A DNA stretch of 64,000 bases from Burkholderia sp. Ax-1719 (GCF_011753055.1 NZ_VWWJ01000001.1:1-64000); one strand, 5' to 3'. Numbered from the stretch's first letter, positions 16,058 through 24,903 are shown. A program made the numbers and translations. The notes: generated by a model from the letters alone, not told the origin.

Positions 16058-16747
16058 TTATCGCATGTCGCATATCAGTTGCAGCACGGCCTGCGCGCGC
16101 TCCAGCGGCAACTCGCTGATCGACAGGTGTACGGTGCCGGCCTGCTCGCTGTCCACCTGCACATCAATTTGTGGACCGCCCGTGACGAGACGCGGCAGCA
16201 CCACCGAGCGATGCCCCGTCCACTCGGTGCTATGCAGCCCGATGCTCGCCAGCAGCGCAGGCATGATGAACAGGTGCGCGGGCCGCGCAACGGTGTAGCC
16301 GCGCGGCACGCCTTGCGAATACGACGCCCGTGCGGGATCCGCCTCGCCCTGCTCGCCACGCTGCGCGCGAATCTTTTCGAGCACGTCGATAAAGCCGGGC
16401 ATCAGACGTCCCTTGATCTCCTCGGCGAGGTGGCTCGCTTTCTTGCTGAGCGACAGCGACATCATGGGGCGGAAACGGCACGCGCGCAGGGCCTCGACGC
16501 TGAGGCAGTCGTGAGCCCGCACCGGCACACCGTCGAGCGAAAGCACGCACTCAACCACGATGCGCCCCTTCGCCTCGGGCGGCGAGAAACGCAGCAGCAA
16601 GGTCGCGTCCCGATCGATATTCGGCAGGCGCACGACCCACGCCCGGGACTGCGGCCGGGACGAAGCGTGGTCGATCTGCGCATGCAGGGCATGCGCGAGC
16701 ACCTGCACGTCGTCGCCATAGTCGCGATCTGCGGCTGGCGTGTTCAT
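16058..16747 (-). CDS. Protein of unknown function, translationally coupled to a DUF333 protein
   Basis: This is a 229-residue soluble protein with no signal peptide and no motif I recognise. It contains DATLLLRFSPPEAKGRIVVECVL and VRAHDCLSVEALRACRFRPMM, which look like a mixed alpha/beta fold. The ATG at 16747 overlaps the stop of the preceding gene as ATGA, which sets the start and implies coupled translation. The neighbour is a small secreted DUF333 protein. The C-terminal sentence-like repeats of ISELPLERAQAVLQLICDM suggest a regulatory or chaperone-like role, but that is a guess. Confidence 0.7.
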   Translation of the reverse strand: MNTPAADRDYGDDVQVLAHALHAQIDHASSRPQSRAWVVRLPNIDRDATLLLRFSPPEAKGRIVVECVLSLDGVPVRAHDCLSVEALRACRFRPMMSLSLSKKASHLAEEIKGRLMPGFIDVLEKIRAQRGEQGEADPARASYSQGVPRGYTVARPAHLFIMPALLASIGLHSTEWTGHRSVVLPRLVTGGPQIDVQVDSEQAGTVHLSISELPLERAQAVLQLICDMR

Positions 16748-17013
16748 TGCAAGGCGGCCTGGCATTCGCCGCGCAGCAGTGCCCATTCCTCGCACTGGTG
16801 GCCATTGGGCAGTTTGCAGATGCCCGCCTGCCCTTCGGCGGTCTGCACGATCTGTAGCGTTCCGCCGATGTGAACGCAGTTGACCGACGCCGGGTTGGCC
16901 AGCGACGCCTGTTGCTGCGCGGGACTTTGCGCACTGGTGGGTAGCGGTTGAGCGCAAGCGGCAGTCGCGCAGAATGCAGCGACGAGTGCGGGGAGGACGT
17001 GGATTGTTTTCAT
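16744..17013 (-). CDS. Small secreted DUF333-domain protein
   Basis: This is an 89-residue protein with a signal peptide at 1-21 (MKTIHVLPALVAAFCATAAC, cleavage around AQ). The mature part has the DUF333 core ANPASVNCVHIGG...GICKLPNGHQCEEWALLRGEC, with four conserved cysteines suited to two disulfides. Enterobacterial relatives (YoaF-like, sometimes called hemolysin-like) are periplasmic or outer-membrane lipoproteins of unknown function. It shares a 4-bp stop-start overlap with the next gene. An upstream GTG at 17022 is possible, but the ATG at 17013 gives the cleaner signal peptide. Confidence 0.8.
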   Translation of the reverse strand: MKTIHVLPALVAAFCATAACAQPLPTSAQSPAQQQASLANPASVNCVHIGGTLQIVQTAEGQAGICKLPNGHQCEEWALLRGECQAALQ

Positions 17014-17278
17014 GTTGGCCACCGGGTAAGCGAGCGTTTTGATTCACCGCCGGGCTATGAACCCATCAAGCCCAAACAGGCATTAGCCAGCCCGGGCGGC
17101 GACACGCGAGGCTTCTTGAGGATCGACGCTCCAAACGACGATCGCAACCCGCGCATCCCTGACGGTACAACATGCTTCGCGCGGCTGCGCGGGCGGCGTC
17201 ACGAATTCGGAATTTACTCACTTGCCGCGATGCGATTTGTGGAAGCCCGATCAAACCTGACGCGGCACAAGGGCTCGG
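17014..17278. other. 265-bp gap with no supported feature
   Basis: I see no gene, hairpin or repeat here that I can support. It holds the upstream region of the DUF333 gene and the downstream end of the small gene at 17279-17455. Confidence 0.5.
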
Positions 17279-17455
17279 CTACTTCCTGATCGCCGCCATC
17301 ACCACGATGTACTCGCCGGGATGGCGCTGCTTGAGCAGGACCCAGGCCTGATCGATGGCGGCGTCGCCCGAAACGGCGTCGACGCGGATCGCGGAGCCGA
17401 TGTCCGTCGTGGTGTTCATATGGCGATGCGTGTATTTGACGATGAAAGCCGGCAT
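17279..17455 (-). CDS. Small conserved-looking hypothetical protein
   Basis: This is a 58-residue cytosolic protein beginning MPAFIVKYTHRHMNTTTDIG and ending HPGEYIVVMAAIRK. The ATG at 17455 was chosen because GAGGAAG lies just upstream; a longer frame to 17482 lacks a binding site. The strand-turn-helix pattern (AFIVKY, AIRVDA, AAIDQAWVLLKQRH, YIVVMAAI) suggests a small alpha/beta fold. I do not recognise the family. It is a single-gene unit. Confidence 0.6.
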   Translation of the reverse strand: MPAFIVKYTHRHMNTTTDIGSAIRVDAVSGDAAIDQAWVLLKQRHPGEYIVVMAAIRK

Positions 17456-17769
17456 ATCTTCCTCGAATGGCTGTTGCGGCATCCGCGATGCTTGATCGAA
17501 CGGCCGCTAAATGGCCGCTGAATTTCCGGCGAGTGTAGCGCTGTGACCCTGAATTCGAAACGTCGCCCGACACTCTTTGACAATGCCACCGTCATCCGGC
17601 TGCCTCCACGCCCAGCGAACAGGGCACGGCGCGCTGCAAAAAATGTTGCCGATCGTTGAAGCGCGTAACGGCGACTCTGCAATTGGCGTGCCCTGGCCGT
17701 AAACGCAGCGCGGCCCGTCATCGACGGGCCGCTTACGACATTCAAGCCAACAGAAAACGACAACGGCTA
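17456..17769. other. 314-bp gap between the small protein and the permease
   Basis: It contains the terminator-like hairpin at 17709-17731 for the permease and a direct repeat GGCCGCT (around 17501-17520) ahead of the small gene. I see no gene in it. Confidence 0.5.
17709..17731 (-). terminator. Terminator-like hairpin after the APC permease
   Basis: GCGGCCCGTC (17709-17718) and GACGGGCCGC (17722-17731) are perfect 10-bp arms around a 3-base loop, 39 bp after the permease stop. No strong T-run follows. Confidence 0.65.
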
Positions 17770-19218
17770 TTACAGGCGCGAATTGCCGAGCCGTCCATAC
17801 GCCGCGGGATCACGCTGCTTCAGGCGACGCGCCAGATACACGCCGATCACGGCGAACACCGGCAGCAGCGCCGTCAACGCATACGAGAGCGTGGCGCCCG
17901 CCCCCGTGAGCAGCGGAAAGTTAGCGATAGCGAGCATCAAAACAGCAGCCAGCGCGATCCCCGAAATCACCGGGAACCACACGACGCGCAGCGCGCCTTC
18001 CTGCCTCACGCTCTGGCGGCGGAAGAACACGAACACCGCCGCCGACGCCAGCGTCATCAACGCAATGATGCACAGCGTCGCGACGTTGGTGAGCCAGGAG
18101 AAGAGCGTGAGCACCGGATCGGCGTGCGCGACGATGAACACCAGCACCACCACTGCCGCAATCGCCGACTGCCACAACGAGCCGCGATGCGGGCTGCAAT
18201 GCACCGCATGCGTGCGGCCAAGCGATTTCGGCAGCAAACCTTCGCGGCCGCTTGCAAAGAAGTACCGCGCCGCCGAGTTGTGGAACGCCAGCAGGCCCGC
18301 ATACACGCTCGTGATGAACAGCACGCTCATCGCCGCCGTGAGCGTGCTGTTGGCGTAATGATCGGAGAGCGTGTAGAGGAAGGTGGTCGGGTCCTGCAAC
18401 GCATTGAGCGTCTTGACGATATCGTCCGCGCCCGCGCCGATCACCATGCACCAGACCGAGAACGCATAGAAGCCGCCAATCAGCAGTACTGAGATATACG
18501 TCGCGAGCGGCACGGTTCGTTGCGGGTCTTTCGCTTCCTCGCTGTATATCGTGGTGGCCTCGAAGCCGATAAAGCTCGCGAAGCAGAACAGGAAGCCCAG
18601 CGCGGGCGTGCCGCTCATGAACACATGCGGCGTGAAGGAAACGACATTCACGCCATGCGCGCCGCCGCTCTTGAGAATCGCAAGATCGAGGATCAGCACG
18701 ACCACATATTCGCCGAGCACGAGCAGCGACAGCACCTTGGCCGACAGATCGATCTGCCGATAGCCCAGCACGGCAATGCTCGCCATCGCAACCAGCGAGC
18801 ACACCCACCACGGCGCATTCACGCCGAAGTGCGTTTGCAGAAAGCCGGAGGCCACCGCGCCGAACATGCCATAGAGGCCAATCTGCATCGTGTTGTAGCC
18901 GAGCAGCGCGAGCAACGCGGCAGCGCCCCCCGCCGTGCCGCCCAGACCGCGCGCGGTGAACGCGTAGAAGCCGCCGGCGTTGGTGACGTGACGCGACATC
19001 GCCGTATAGCCAGCCGCGAACAGCAGCAGGATCAGTACGGTGGCGATGAGCAGCGCCGGCGTGCCCGCACCGTTGCCCAGCATGATGCCGATGGGAAAGC
19101 CGCCCGCGATGGCCACCAGCGGCCCGGCGGCGGAGATGACGAAAAAGACAATGAAGCCCAGTCCAAGGGCGCCTTTGCGTAGTTCGGTCGAGGGCGTGGG
19201 TTCTGCCGCGACGTTCAT
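17770..19218 (-). CDS. APC-superfamily amino acid/amine permease
   Basis: This is a 482-residue inner-membrane permease with about 12-14 hydrophobic segments. The first segment GLGFIVFFVISAAGPLVAIAGGFPIG has the unwound-helix Gly pattern of APC transporters; FIGFEATTIYSEEAKDPQRTVP is the conserved segment 6-7 loop and SGREGLLPKSLGRTH the segment 8-9 loop. It should import an amino acid or amine by proton symport. Neighbours on the same strand are an EutR-like AraC regulator, a class III aminotransferase and an aldehyde dehydrogenase, so the substrate is probably an amine that is transaminated and then oxidised. A 13-base motif shared with two other units lies about 94 bp upstream. Confidence 0.88.
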   Translation of the reverse strand: MNVAAEPTPSTELRKGALGLGFIVFFVISAAGPLVAIAGGFPIGIMLGNGAGTPALLIATVLILLLFAAGYTAMSRHVTNAGGFYAFTARGLGGTAGGAAALLALLGYNTMQIGLYGMFGAVASGFLQTHFGVNAPWWVCSLVAMASIAVLGYRQIDLSAKVLSLLVLGEYVVVLILDLAILKSGGAHGVNVVSFTPHVFMSGTPALGFLFCFASFIGFEATTIYSEEAKDPQRTVPLATYISVLLIGGFYAFSVWCMVIGAGADDIVKTLNALQDPTTFLYTLSDHYANSTLTAAMSVLFITSVYAGLLAFHNSAARYFFASGREGLLPKSLGRTHAVHCSPHRGSLWQSAIAAVVVLVFIVAHADPVLTLFSWLTNVATLCIIALMTLASAAVFVFFRRQSVRQEGALRVVWFPVISGIALAAVLMLAIANFPLLTGAGATLSYALTALLPVFAVIGVYLARRLKQRDPAAYGRLGNSRL

Positions 19219-19311
19219 GTATCTCGCTCCGATGAGGTGTTATCGTGCCGCGGCGCGCAGGGCGGGCCGGGTGTTGAGAACACTGTAGGGAGCCAAAATT
19301 GCCGACCGGCA

Positions 19312-19324
19312 GCACAAATCGGCA
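19312..19324 (-). promoter_or_regulatory. Copy 3 of a shared 13-base motif (permease upstream)
   Basis: GCACAAATCGGCA matches the motif GCGCAAATTGGCA at 11 of 13 positions, in the same orientation and about 94 bp ahead of the permease start. The other copies are at 23446 and 24762. Confidence 0.45.
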
Positions 19325-19436
19325 AGCCGCGCGGCGCGGGGCCAGAACCAGGGTTAGTCGGGAGGAGAATCGTGCGCGAAAAGTGTCGCGGTGTAAGGAG
19401 ACCGAAAAATAACGGGTAAAACGACGGCCAGGACCG

Positions 19437-20378
19437 TCAACCCTTGCGCACTGTCTGCGAAGGCAGTTCGCCGAAAAGATCGCGATATTCGCGTGCGAAA
19501 TAACTGAGGTGTGTGAAGCCCCAGCGCGCGGCGGCGTCGCCGATCAGCAGTTCGTCCGCGCTGGTGGAGCGCAGCAGGCGATGCACGGCATTCAGGCGGA
19601 TCGAGCGCAGATACTCCACCGGCGTGACGTTCGCCACGCGCTGGAAGCTCGTTTGCAGCGTGCGGCGACTGCAGCGCAACATGCGGCACAGATCGAGCAC
19701 AGTGAGCGATTCCTGGGTGTTGTCTTCGGTGATGCGCTCGCAGCGCTTGACGATGTCGCTATAGGTGGCGTGCGTGAGGTCGCGCGAAGGCAGCCCCGTC
19801 GCGCTTTCGAGCAGGCCGAGCAGCACGCTCAGCACTTCGTCCTGAAAGCGCTTGATGGAAGCCGGATGCGCAAACACAGCGCCATCGCGCTCGCTCGCAT
19901 CGAGAAAAGGCGCGAGGCGCTGGCGCAGCGCCTGAGCGGCTTCGGCGGGAAACGGCACCACGTTGCGGCGCAACTGGCGCGCGGCCTCTTCGCCGATGGT
20001 CACGGCGACGAGTTCGAACATGGTTTCGGCGGGCAGGCTCACGCCCACGTAGTGCATGGCTTCGGGCGTGTAGAACCGGAATTCCTCGCCGGGGCCAAGC
20101 TGCATGAGCGCGTAGCCATCGACCTTCTGGCCCTGGAAGGTGCCCACGACCGGTGCATAAAGCGGCACCGCGAGCGAGGCAAAGCCGGCAGGCGAGACGC
20201 CCGCCTGCACCACCCGGCGGTTGGTCTGCTCGCGGAAAAAATGAAATTCGCTCGACGAGGCCTGCACGACGCGGCTTTCATAGCGGCCCGGCGTCATCTG
20301 ACGATAGACCTGCTCCCAGCCATTCACCGCGAGCGAATGATCATGCACATCGGCAAGCGCGCTGACCCTGAAATCCAT
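19437..20378 (-). CDS. AraC-family regulator, EutR-like
   Basis: This is a 313-residue protein. An N-terminal ligand domain (about 1-190) is followed by the AraC DNA-binding domain with DLCRMLRCSRRTLQTSFQRV and GDAAARWGFTHLSYFAREYRDLFGELP, the latter being the second helix-turn-helix and the typical C-terminal signature. The opening RYESRVVQASSSEFHFFREQTNRRVVQAG resembles EutR/FeaR-type regulators that respond to amines such as ethanolamine. It sits between the aminotransferase and the permease, all on one strand. Three tandem 14-bp repeats lie just upstream. The likely role is activator of the amine uptake and breakdown genes. Confidence 0.87.
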   Translation of the reverse strand: MDFRVSALADVHDHSLAVNGWEQVYRQMTPGRYESRVVQASSSEFHFFREQTNRRVVQAGVSPAGFASLAVPLYAPVVGTFQGQKVDGYALMQLGPGEEFRFYTPEAMHYVGVSLPAETMFELVAVTIGEEAARQLRRNVVPFPAEAAQALRQRLAPFLDASERDGAVFAHPASIKRFQDEVLSVLLGLLESATGLPSRDLTHATYSDIVKRCERITEDNTQESLTVLDLCRMLRCSRRTLQTSFQRVANVTPVEYLRSIRLNAVHRLLRSTSADELLIGDAAARWGFTHLSYFAREYRDLFGELPSQTVRKG

Positions 20379-20408
20379 CTGCTGTCTCCTGCATGAATCA
20401 ACAGCATC

Positions 20409-20450
20409 TTAATCGACGAAGTTTAATCGACGAATCTTAATCGATGAAGG
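20409..20450. repeat. Three tandem 14-bp repeats upstream of the AraC gene
   Basis: TTAATCGACGAAGT, TTAATCGACGAATC and TTAATCGATGAAGG follow one another directly at 20409, 20423 and 20437. They sit 31-72 bp ahead of the AraC-family start codon and 35 bp after the aminotransferase stop. Spacing of 14 bp with a constant TTAATCGAYGAA core looks like a multi-site operator. Binding by the AraC protein is inferred. Confidence 0.7.
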
Positions 20451-20484
20451 CGGGTCAGCGCTTGCCTGAAAAAAATGCCTGAAT

Positions 20485-21813
20485 TCAGGCCTCCTCGAAG
20501 CCTGCAGCCAGCGCCTGAACCATGGCGTCGATCTGCGCGGTCTCGATCACGAGCGGCGGCGAGAGGATGATCTTCGTACCCACCGGACGCACCAGCACGC
20601 CGTTTTCGCGCGCGATTTCCGCCACGCGATTGGCGTAGCCGTCGGTTGGATCGATCGGCTCGCGCGTGGCCTTGTCCTTCACCAGATCGAGCGCCACCAT
20701 CAGGCCCCGTCCGCGCACGTCGCCAACGGCCGCATAACGCTTTGCAAAGGGCTGCAAGGCTTCGAGCAGATGCTTGCCCTGCGCCGCCGCATTGGCCGGC
20801 AGGTTTTCATCGGCGACGATCTTGAGGTTCGCCAGCGCCGCCGCGCACGCCACCGGATGGCCCGCATACGTGTAGCCGTGCATCAGCGCGCCGGTGAAAT
20901 CGGCGTTCTTCATGAAAGCCTGTTCGATACGCGCGTTGAAAGCCGTCGCGCCCAGCGGGATATAACCCGACGAAATCCCCTTCGCAAAGCACATGATGTC
21001 CGGCTTCACGCCCCAGCCGCGGCTGCCGAACATGCTGCCCGTGCGGCCAAATCCGGTCACGATTTCATCGGCGATCAGCAGGACTCCGTACTTATCGCAG
21101 ACCTCGCGGATCAACGGCCAGTAGTTCTCCGGCGGCACGATCACGCCGCCCGCGCCCTGCACCGGCTCGGCGATAAAGGCGGCGACGGTGTCGGGGCTCT
21201 GGAACAGGATCTCGCGTTCGAGCATTTCGGCGCAGATTCGGCCGAGTTCCTGCGGGTCCTGCGTGAACGGATTGCGGTAGAGCCAGGGCGTTTCCACATG
21301 GAAACAGCCCGGCAGATTCGGCTCGTAGTTGCGGCGGAAGACCGTATTGCCATTGACCGACGCGCCGCCGAAATGCGTGCCGTGATAGCCCTGCTTGAGC
21401 GAAATGAACTTGGTGCGATCGGCCTGACCTTCGACCTTCCAGTACTGGCGCGCGAGCTTGAGCGCCGACTCCACCGCGTCCGAGCCGCCCGAGCTATACG
21501 TCACGCGTGTCATGCCCTCGGGTTCGAGCATCTCGATCAACAGACGCGAAAGCTCCTCAGCACGCGGATGCGAAATGCCGTCGAACAGCTGGAAGTACTC
21601 AAGCTCGTCGAGCTGCGCGGTGATGGCCTCTTTGACCTCGCGCCGGTTATGGCCGATGTTGACGTTCCAGAGGCCCGCCACGCCGTCGACCAGTTGCTTG
21701 CCATGCTCGTCGAACACGAAGCAGCCGTCGCCGCGCACGATGCGGATCGGCGTGCGCCGCTGCATTTCGGCGGGGTGAATCATCGGATGCCAGAAGGCGG
21801 ATTGATTGCTCAT
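20485..21813 (-). CDS. Class III (omega) aminotransferase
   Basis: This is a 442-residue PLP enzyme of the aspartate aminotransferase superfamily, subgroup III. The PLP Lys is K278 in CFAKGISSGY; D249 of LIADEIVTGFGRTG contacts the pyridine nitrogen; SSGGSDAVESALKLAR (107-122) binds the phosphate. The N-terminal GLWNVNIGHNRREV fits omega-amine:pyruvate transaminases that act on putrescine, beta-alanine, taurine or similar amines. The ATG at 21813 has AAGGAG upstream. It lies 23 bp after the aldehyde dehydrogenase stop, which makes a two-enzyme operon: amine to aldehyde, then aldehyde to acid. The exact amine is not readable. Confidence 0.9.
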   Translation of the reverse strand: MSNQSAFWHPMIHPAEMQRRTPIRIVRGDGCFVFDEHGKQLVDGVAGLWNVNIGHNRREVKEAITAQLDELEYFQLFDGISHPRAEELSRLLIEMLEPEGMTRVTYSSGGSDAVESALKLARQYWKVEGQADRTKFISLKQGYHGTHFGGASVNGNTVFRRNYEPNLPGCFHVETPWLYRNPFTQDPQELGRICAEMLEREILFQSPDTVAAFIAEPVQGAGGVIVPPENYWPLIREVCDKYGVLLIADEIVTGFGRTGSMFGSRGWGVKPDIMCFAKGISSGYIPLGATAFNARIEQAFMKNADFTGALMHGYTYAGHPVACAAALANLKIVADENLPANAAAQGKHLLEALQPFAKRYAAVGDVRGRGLMVALDLVKDKATREPIDPTDGYANRVAEIARENGVLVRPVGTKIILSPPLVIETAQIDAMVQALAAGFEEA

Positions 21814-21836
21814 GGTGTCTCCTTCGGATGCGCTTC

Positions 21837-23336
21837 TCAATGCGCGATGCAGATGGATTTGGTTTCGGTGAAGCCCTCGACCGCGTACTTGCCGAATTCG
21901 CGGCCAATGCCGGATTGCTTGTAGCCGCCAAACGGCATCGACGGATCGAGCGGCACGTGGCAATTCACCCAGACCGTGCCCGCCTCGATACGCGGCACGA
22001 GATTCATCACCGTGCGCAGGTCGTTGCTCCAGAGACTGGCGGCGAGGCCATACGGCGAATCGTTGGCCTGACGCAGCGCCTCGGCGGGATCGTCGAAGGG
22101 GATCAGCGCGAGCACCGGGCCGAACACTTCATCGCGCACCAGCGCGGCGTCGTGCGGCACATCGGCGATCACGGCCGGATTGACGTAGTAACCCGGATGA
22201 TCGACGCGCGTGCCACCAGCCAGGAAGCGCAGACCATCGGCATGGGCGCGCGCGATATGCTGCTCCACGCGCTCGCGATGCTGCGCGGAAACGAGCGGAT
22301 TGATCTGCGCGTTGGGGTCCAGTCCCGCACCCAGCGTCATCGAGCGCGCGACATCGGCGAGCCCATCGGCGATCTGCCGATACTTGCTGCGATGGATATA
22401 GATGCGCGAAGCCGCCGCGCACACCTGCCCCTGATTCAGAAAGCCGCCTGCCAGCGCGCCCTGCACGGCCTGATCGACATCGACATCCGCCAGCATCACC
22501 GCGGGATTCTTGCCGCCCAGTTCGAGCGAAAAACGCGTCATGTTCTGCACGGCCGCCGTGCCGATCAGCTTGCCCGTGGGCGTCGAACCCGTGAACGAAA
22601 TTTTCGCGATTTGAGGATGCGAGGCGAGCGCCGCGCCGCATTCGCGCCCGCCCGTGACGACGTTGAAGACACCCGGCGGAATGCCCGCTTCCACGGCGAT
22701 TTCCGCGAGGCGCAGCGCCGTGAGCGGCGTTTCCGGCGACGGCTTGATGACGATCGTGCAGCCCGCCGCGAGCGCCGGGATCAGCTTCCACACGGCGATC
22801 ATGAGCGGGAAATTCCACGGCACGATGCCCGCTACCACGCCCACCGGCTCCTTGCGCGTGAACGCCGTATAGCGCGCGCCGGGCGGGAACGGAATCGACA
22901 CGTCGAGCGTTTCGCCCGTGATCTTGGTGGCCCAGCCGGCCATGTAGCGCACGTATTCGACCGTCGCGCCCACTTCGATCGCGCGCGAAATGTTGATCGA
23001 CTTGCCCTGCTCCAGCGTTTCGAGTTGCGCGAGGTCCTCGGCGTTGGCTTCGATCAGATCGGCCAGATGCAGCAGGATGCGCTCGCGATCGGCGGGACGC
23101 AGACCGCTCCAGACGCGCGCATCGAAGGCCTCGCGCGCGTTGGAGACGGCGCGGCCGACATCGGCGGCATCGGCATCGGGGACGGTGGCGATCACCTCGC
23201 CGGTGGACGGATCGAACACCTCGACACGCTTCGCGCTCTGCGCGGGCTGCGGGCCGCCGTTGATGAAGAGGCCATGTTCGCGCGCGACGAACGCACGCAC
23301 GCTGTCGTTGACCCGGACCTTCGCATCGCTACTCAT
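21837..23336 (-). CDS. NAD(P)-dependent aldehyde dehydrogenase
   Basis: This is a 499-residue enzyme of normal family length. E272 in LELGGKNPAV is the general base and C306 in NQGQVCAAAS the nucleophile; PWNFPLMIAVWKLIPALAAG (173-192) and FTGSTPTGKLIG (248-259) bind NAD. It most resembles gamma-aminobutyraldehyde/phenylacetaldehyde-type dehydrogenases. It is the first gene of an operon with the aminotransferase. The ATG at 23336 was chosen because it gives the family N-terminus (FINGG at 25-28); an open frame back to 23543 has no homology. A copy of the 13-base motif is 110 bp upstream. Confidence 0.93.
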   Translation of the reverse strand: MSSDAKVRVNDSVRAFVAREHGLFINGGPQPAQSAKRVEVFDPSTGEVIATVPDADAADVGRAVSNAREAFDARVWSGLRPADRERILLHLADLIEANAEDLAQLETLEQGKSINISRAIEVGATVEYVRYMAGWATKITGETLDVSIPFPPGARYTAFTRKEPVGVVAGIVPWNFPLMIAVWKLIPALAAGCTIVIKPSPETPLTALRLAEIAVEAGIPPGVFNVVTGGRECGAALASHPQIAKISFTGSTPTGKLIGTAAVQNMTRFSLELGGKNPAVMLADVDVDQAVQGALAGGFLNQGQVCAAASRIYIHRSKYRQIADGLADVARSMTLGAGLDPNAQINPLVSAQHRERVEQHIARAHADGLRFLAGGTRVDHPGYYVNPAVIADVPHDAALVRDEVFGPVLALIPFDDPAEALRQANDSPYGLAASLWSNDLRTVMNLVPRIEAGTVWVNCHVPLDPSMPFGGYKQSGIGREFGKYAVEGFTETKSICIAH

Positions 23337-23445
23337 ATCGTCAATCTCTCGCTTGTCACACAGTGGGTACGCGGTAAGCACCTGGCCCGCGCGGGCGGGC
23401 ACGGCTTCTGATGCCGACTTTAGGGGCGCGAATAATCGGGCGTTA

Positions 23446-23458
23446 GCGCAAATTGGCA
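23446..23458 (-). promoter_or_regulatory. Copy 1 of a shared 13-base motif (aldehyde dehydrogenase upstream)
   Basis: GCGCAAATTGGCA lies in the 178-bp gap ahead of the aldehyde dehydrogenase operon, about 110 bp from its start. It matches the site at 24762 in 12 of 13 bases. Confidence 0.5.
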
Positions 23459-23514
23459 GATCGCCGCGCGGTGCGGGTAAACGTTCATCGTTGCCTTGAG
23501 CACCCTGCGCGTCT

Positions 23515-23955
23515 TTACGGCCACACGCAGCGCTCGAAAGCATCGCGCTCGCGAAACGGGCGCTCGGGCATCAGCACGGCTTCGGCGGCGTTCACCTGCA
23601 TCAGCAGCACATGACGCCGCCCGTCGTCATGCGCGACGATGGCGAAGGCCGTATCGTCGACGCCATGCCTGAAACGCGGATCGACGGCGACGATATCGGG
23701 ATCGTCATGCAGGCCCTGGCAGCGCGCGGCATCGGCGATATTCCAGCAGTCGGGCAGACGCAGCAGCACGTCTGGGACGTCCTCCTCGCGTGAGATCACG
23801 GCTGCGCCCGAGTGAGCGCAGCGGCGGAACCAGCCAGGCTCGCCGGCCGGTTCGACGGCCAGCGCGGCGACCGCGTAAAGCAGGAACCCGGATTCGTCAT
23901 ACGCAGCGGGTGCTGCGTCGTCGAGTTCATTGAGCAAGGGCGCGAGGGCGTTCAT
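23515..23955 (-). CDS. Hypothetical protein co-transcribed with the LuxR regulator
   Basis: This is a 146-residue acidic soluble protein with no motif I recognise. The ATG at 23955 has GAGGA upstream, and the LuxR stop is 26 bp before it, so the two genes form one transcript. The sequence alternates hydrophobic strands (FLLYAVAALAV, AFAIVAHDDG, HVLLMQVN) in a way that suggests a small ligand-binding or NTF2/SnoaL-like fold, but I cannot assign it. Codon use is like that of the neighbours. Confidence 0.65.
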   Translation of the reverse strand: MNALAPLLNELDDAAPAAYDESGFLLYAVAALAVEPAGEPGWFRRCAHSGAAVISREEDVPDVLLRLPDCWNIADAARCQGLHDDPDIVAVDPRFRHGVDDTAFAIVAHDDGRRHVLLMQVNAAEAVLMPERPFRERDAFERCVWP

Positions 23956-23981
23956 CGTGCAGTCCTCGTTGTGATGGCAGG

Positions 23982-24674
23982 TCAAAGAAACAGCGCGCCG
24001 ATCAGTTCCGTGCGGCTCGACACGCCCAGCTTGCGGAACATGCGCAGCAGATGCGTCTTCACGGTGGGCTGCGAAAGCGCCAGATCGCGCGCGATGGCCT
24101 TGTTCGACAGCCCATCGCGCACCAGACGGGCGATCTGTTCCTCGCGATGCGTGAGACGCGGCGCCTCGGCGTCATCGCCGGTTGAGACGACATGAATTGC
24201 GCTTTCGCTGCGCAGCATGGGTGCAAGCGCAAGCTCCAGCAACGGCTGCACAGCGCCCGCGAGATCGATTTCGTGCTGCGTGAACGCCGCATCCGGCGCA
24301 AAGCGCAACAGCGAAAACGCGCCGATCACACGGCCCTCGTCGCGCAGGAGCACTTCCATCACATCCACCACGCGATGCGGCTGCAGGAAACGCCGCCAGT
24401 AGACGGACTCACCGCGCAGCGCCTCAGGCAATTCGAGCGCGAGCGTGAGCACATTGCCGCGCTGACGCAGATAACGCGATGGATGCATGGGATCCAGCAC
24501 GAGATAGCGCTGTAGCCAGGTGCGATGCATGGTCTCCGCCAGGCCAAAGAGCTCGAAACTCGAAGGCTGCTGGTCGGCGCCGATCCGGTAGAACACGGTC
24601 GCGCCGGGGCGCGCGAGCTTCGAGAGCGTAGCGACGGCCGTTTCCAGCGCGGCGCGGCAGTCTTGCGTGGGCAT
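23982..24674 (-). CDS. LuxR-family regulator
   Basis: This is a 230-residue protein. An N-terminal sensor region (1-150), of GAF-like or LuxR-solo appearance, contains HRTWLQRYLVLDPMHPSRYLRQ. The C-terminal LuxR helix-turn-helix is LTHREEQIARLVRDGLSNKAIARDLALSQPTVKTHLLRMFRKLG. There is no receiver domain. It heads a two-gene transcript, is divergent from an SDR gene, and has the 13-base motif 88 bp upstream. Since the same motif precedes the aldehyde dehydrogenase operon and the permease, it is the first candidate for the regulator that binds it. Confidence 0.88.
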   Translation of the reverse strand: MPTQDCRAALETAVATLSKLARPGATVFYRIGADQQPSSFELFGLAETMHRTWLQRYLVLDPMHPSRYLRQRGNVLTLALELPEALRGESVYWRRFLQPHRVVDVMEVLLRDEGRVIGAFSLLRFAPDAAFTQHEIDLAGAVQPLLELALAPMLRSESAIHVVSTGDDAEAPRLTHREEQIARLVRDGLSNKAIARDLALSQPTVKTHLLRMFRKLGVSSRTELIGALFL

Positions 24675-24761
24675 GAGCGGTCTCCGTGATCCTGTGGTGC
24701 TGCGGTCCTTGCCGGACGGTTCGTATCGACGATGCTAGGCACGCAAGACGGCAAGGTGTGA

Positions 24762-24774
24762 GCGCTAATTGGCA
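24762..24774 (-). promoter_or_regulatory. Copy 2 of a shared 13-base motif (between LuxR and SDR)
   Basis: GCGCTAATTGGCA lies in the 229-bp divergent gap, 88 bp from the LuxR start and 130 bp from the SDR start. It differs at one base from the copy at 23446. Confidence 0.5.
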
Positions 24775-24903
24775 AATGAATACGCGCGCCGCTTCGTGCG
24801 GGCGGATCCGCGTTGTCATCCTTTTGCCCGATAGGCCCGCCGATGCCCGACGCCTAGACTGCGCGCACACCTATGCGGTGCTAACCCTTCAGGAGCTATC
24901 GAC

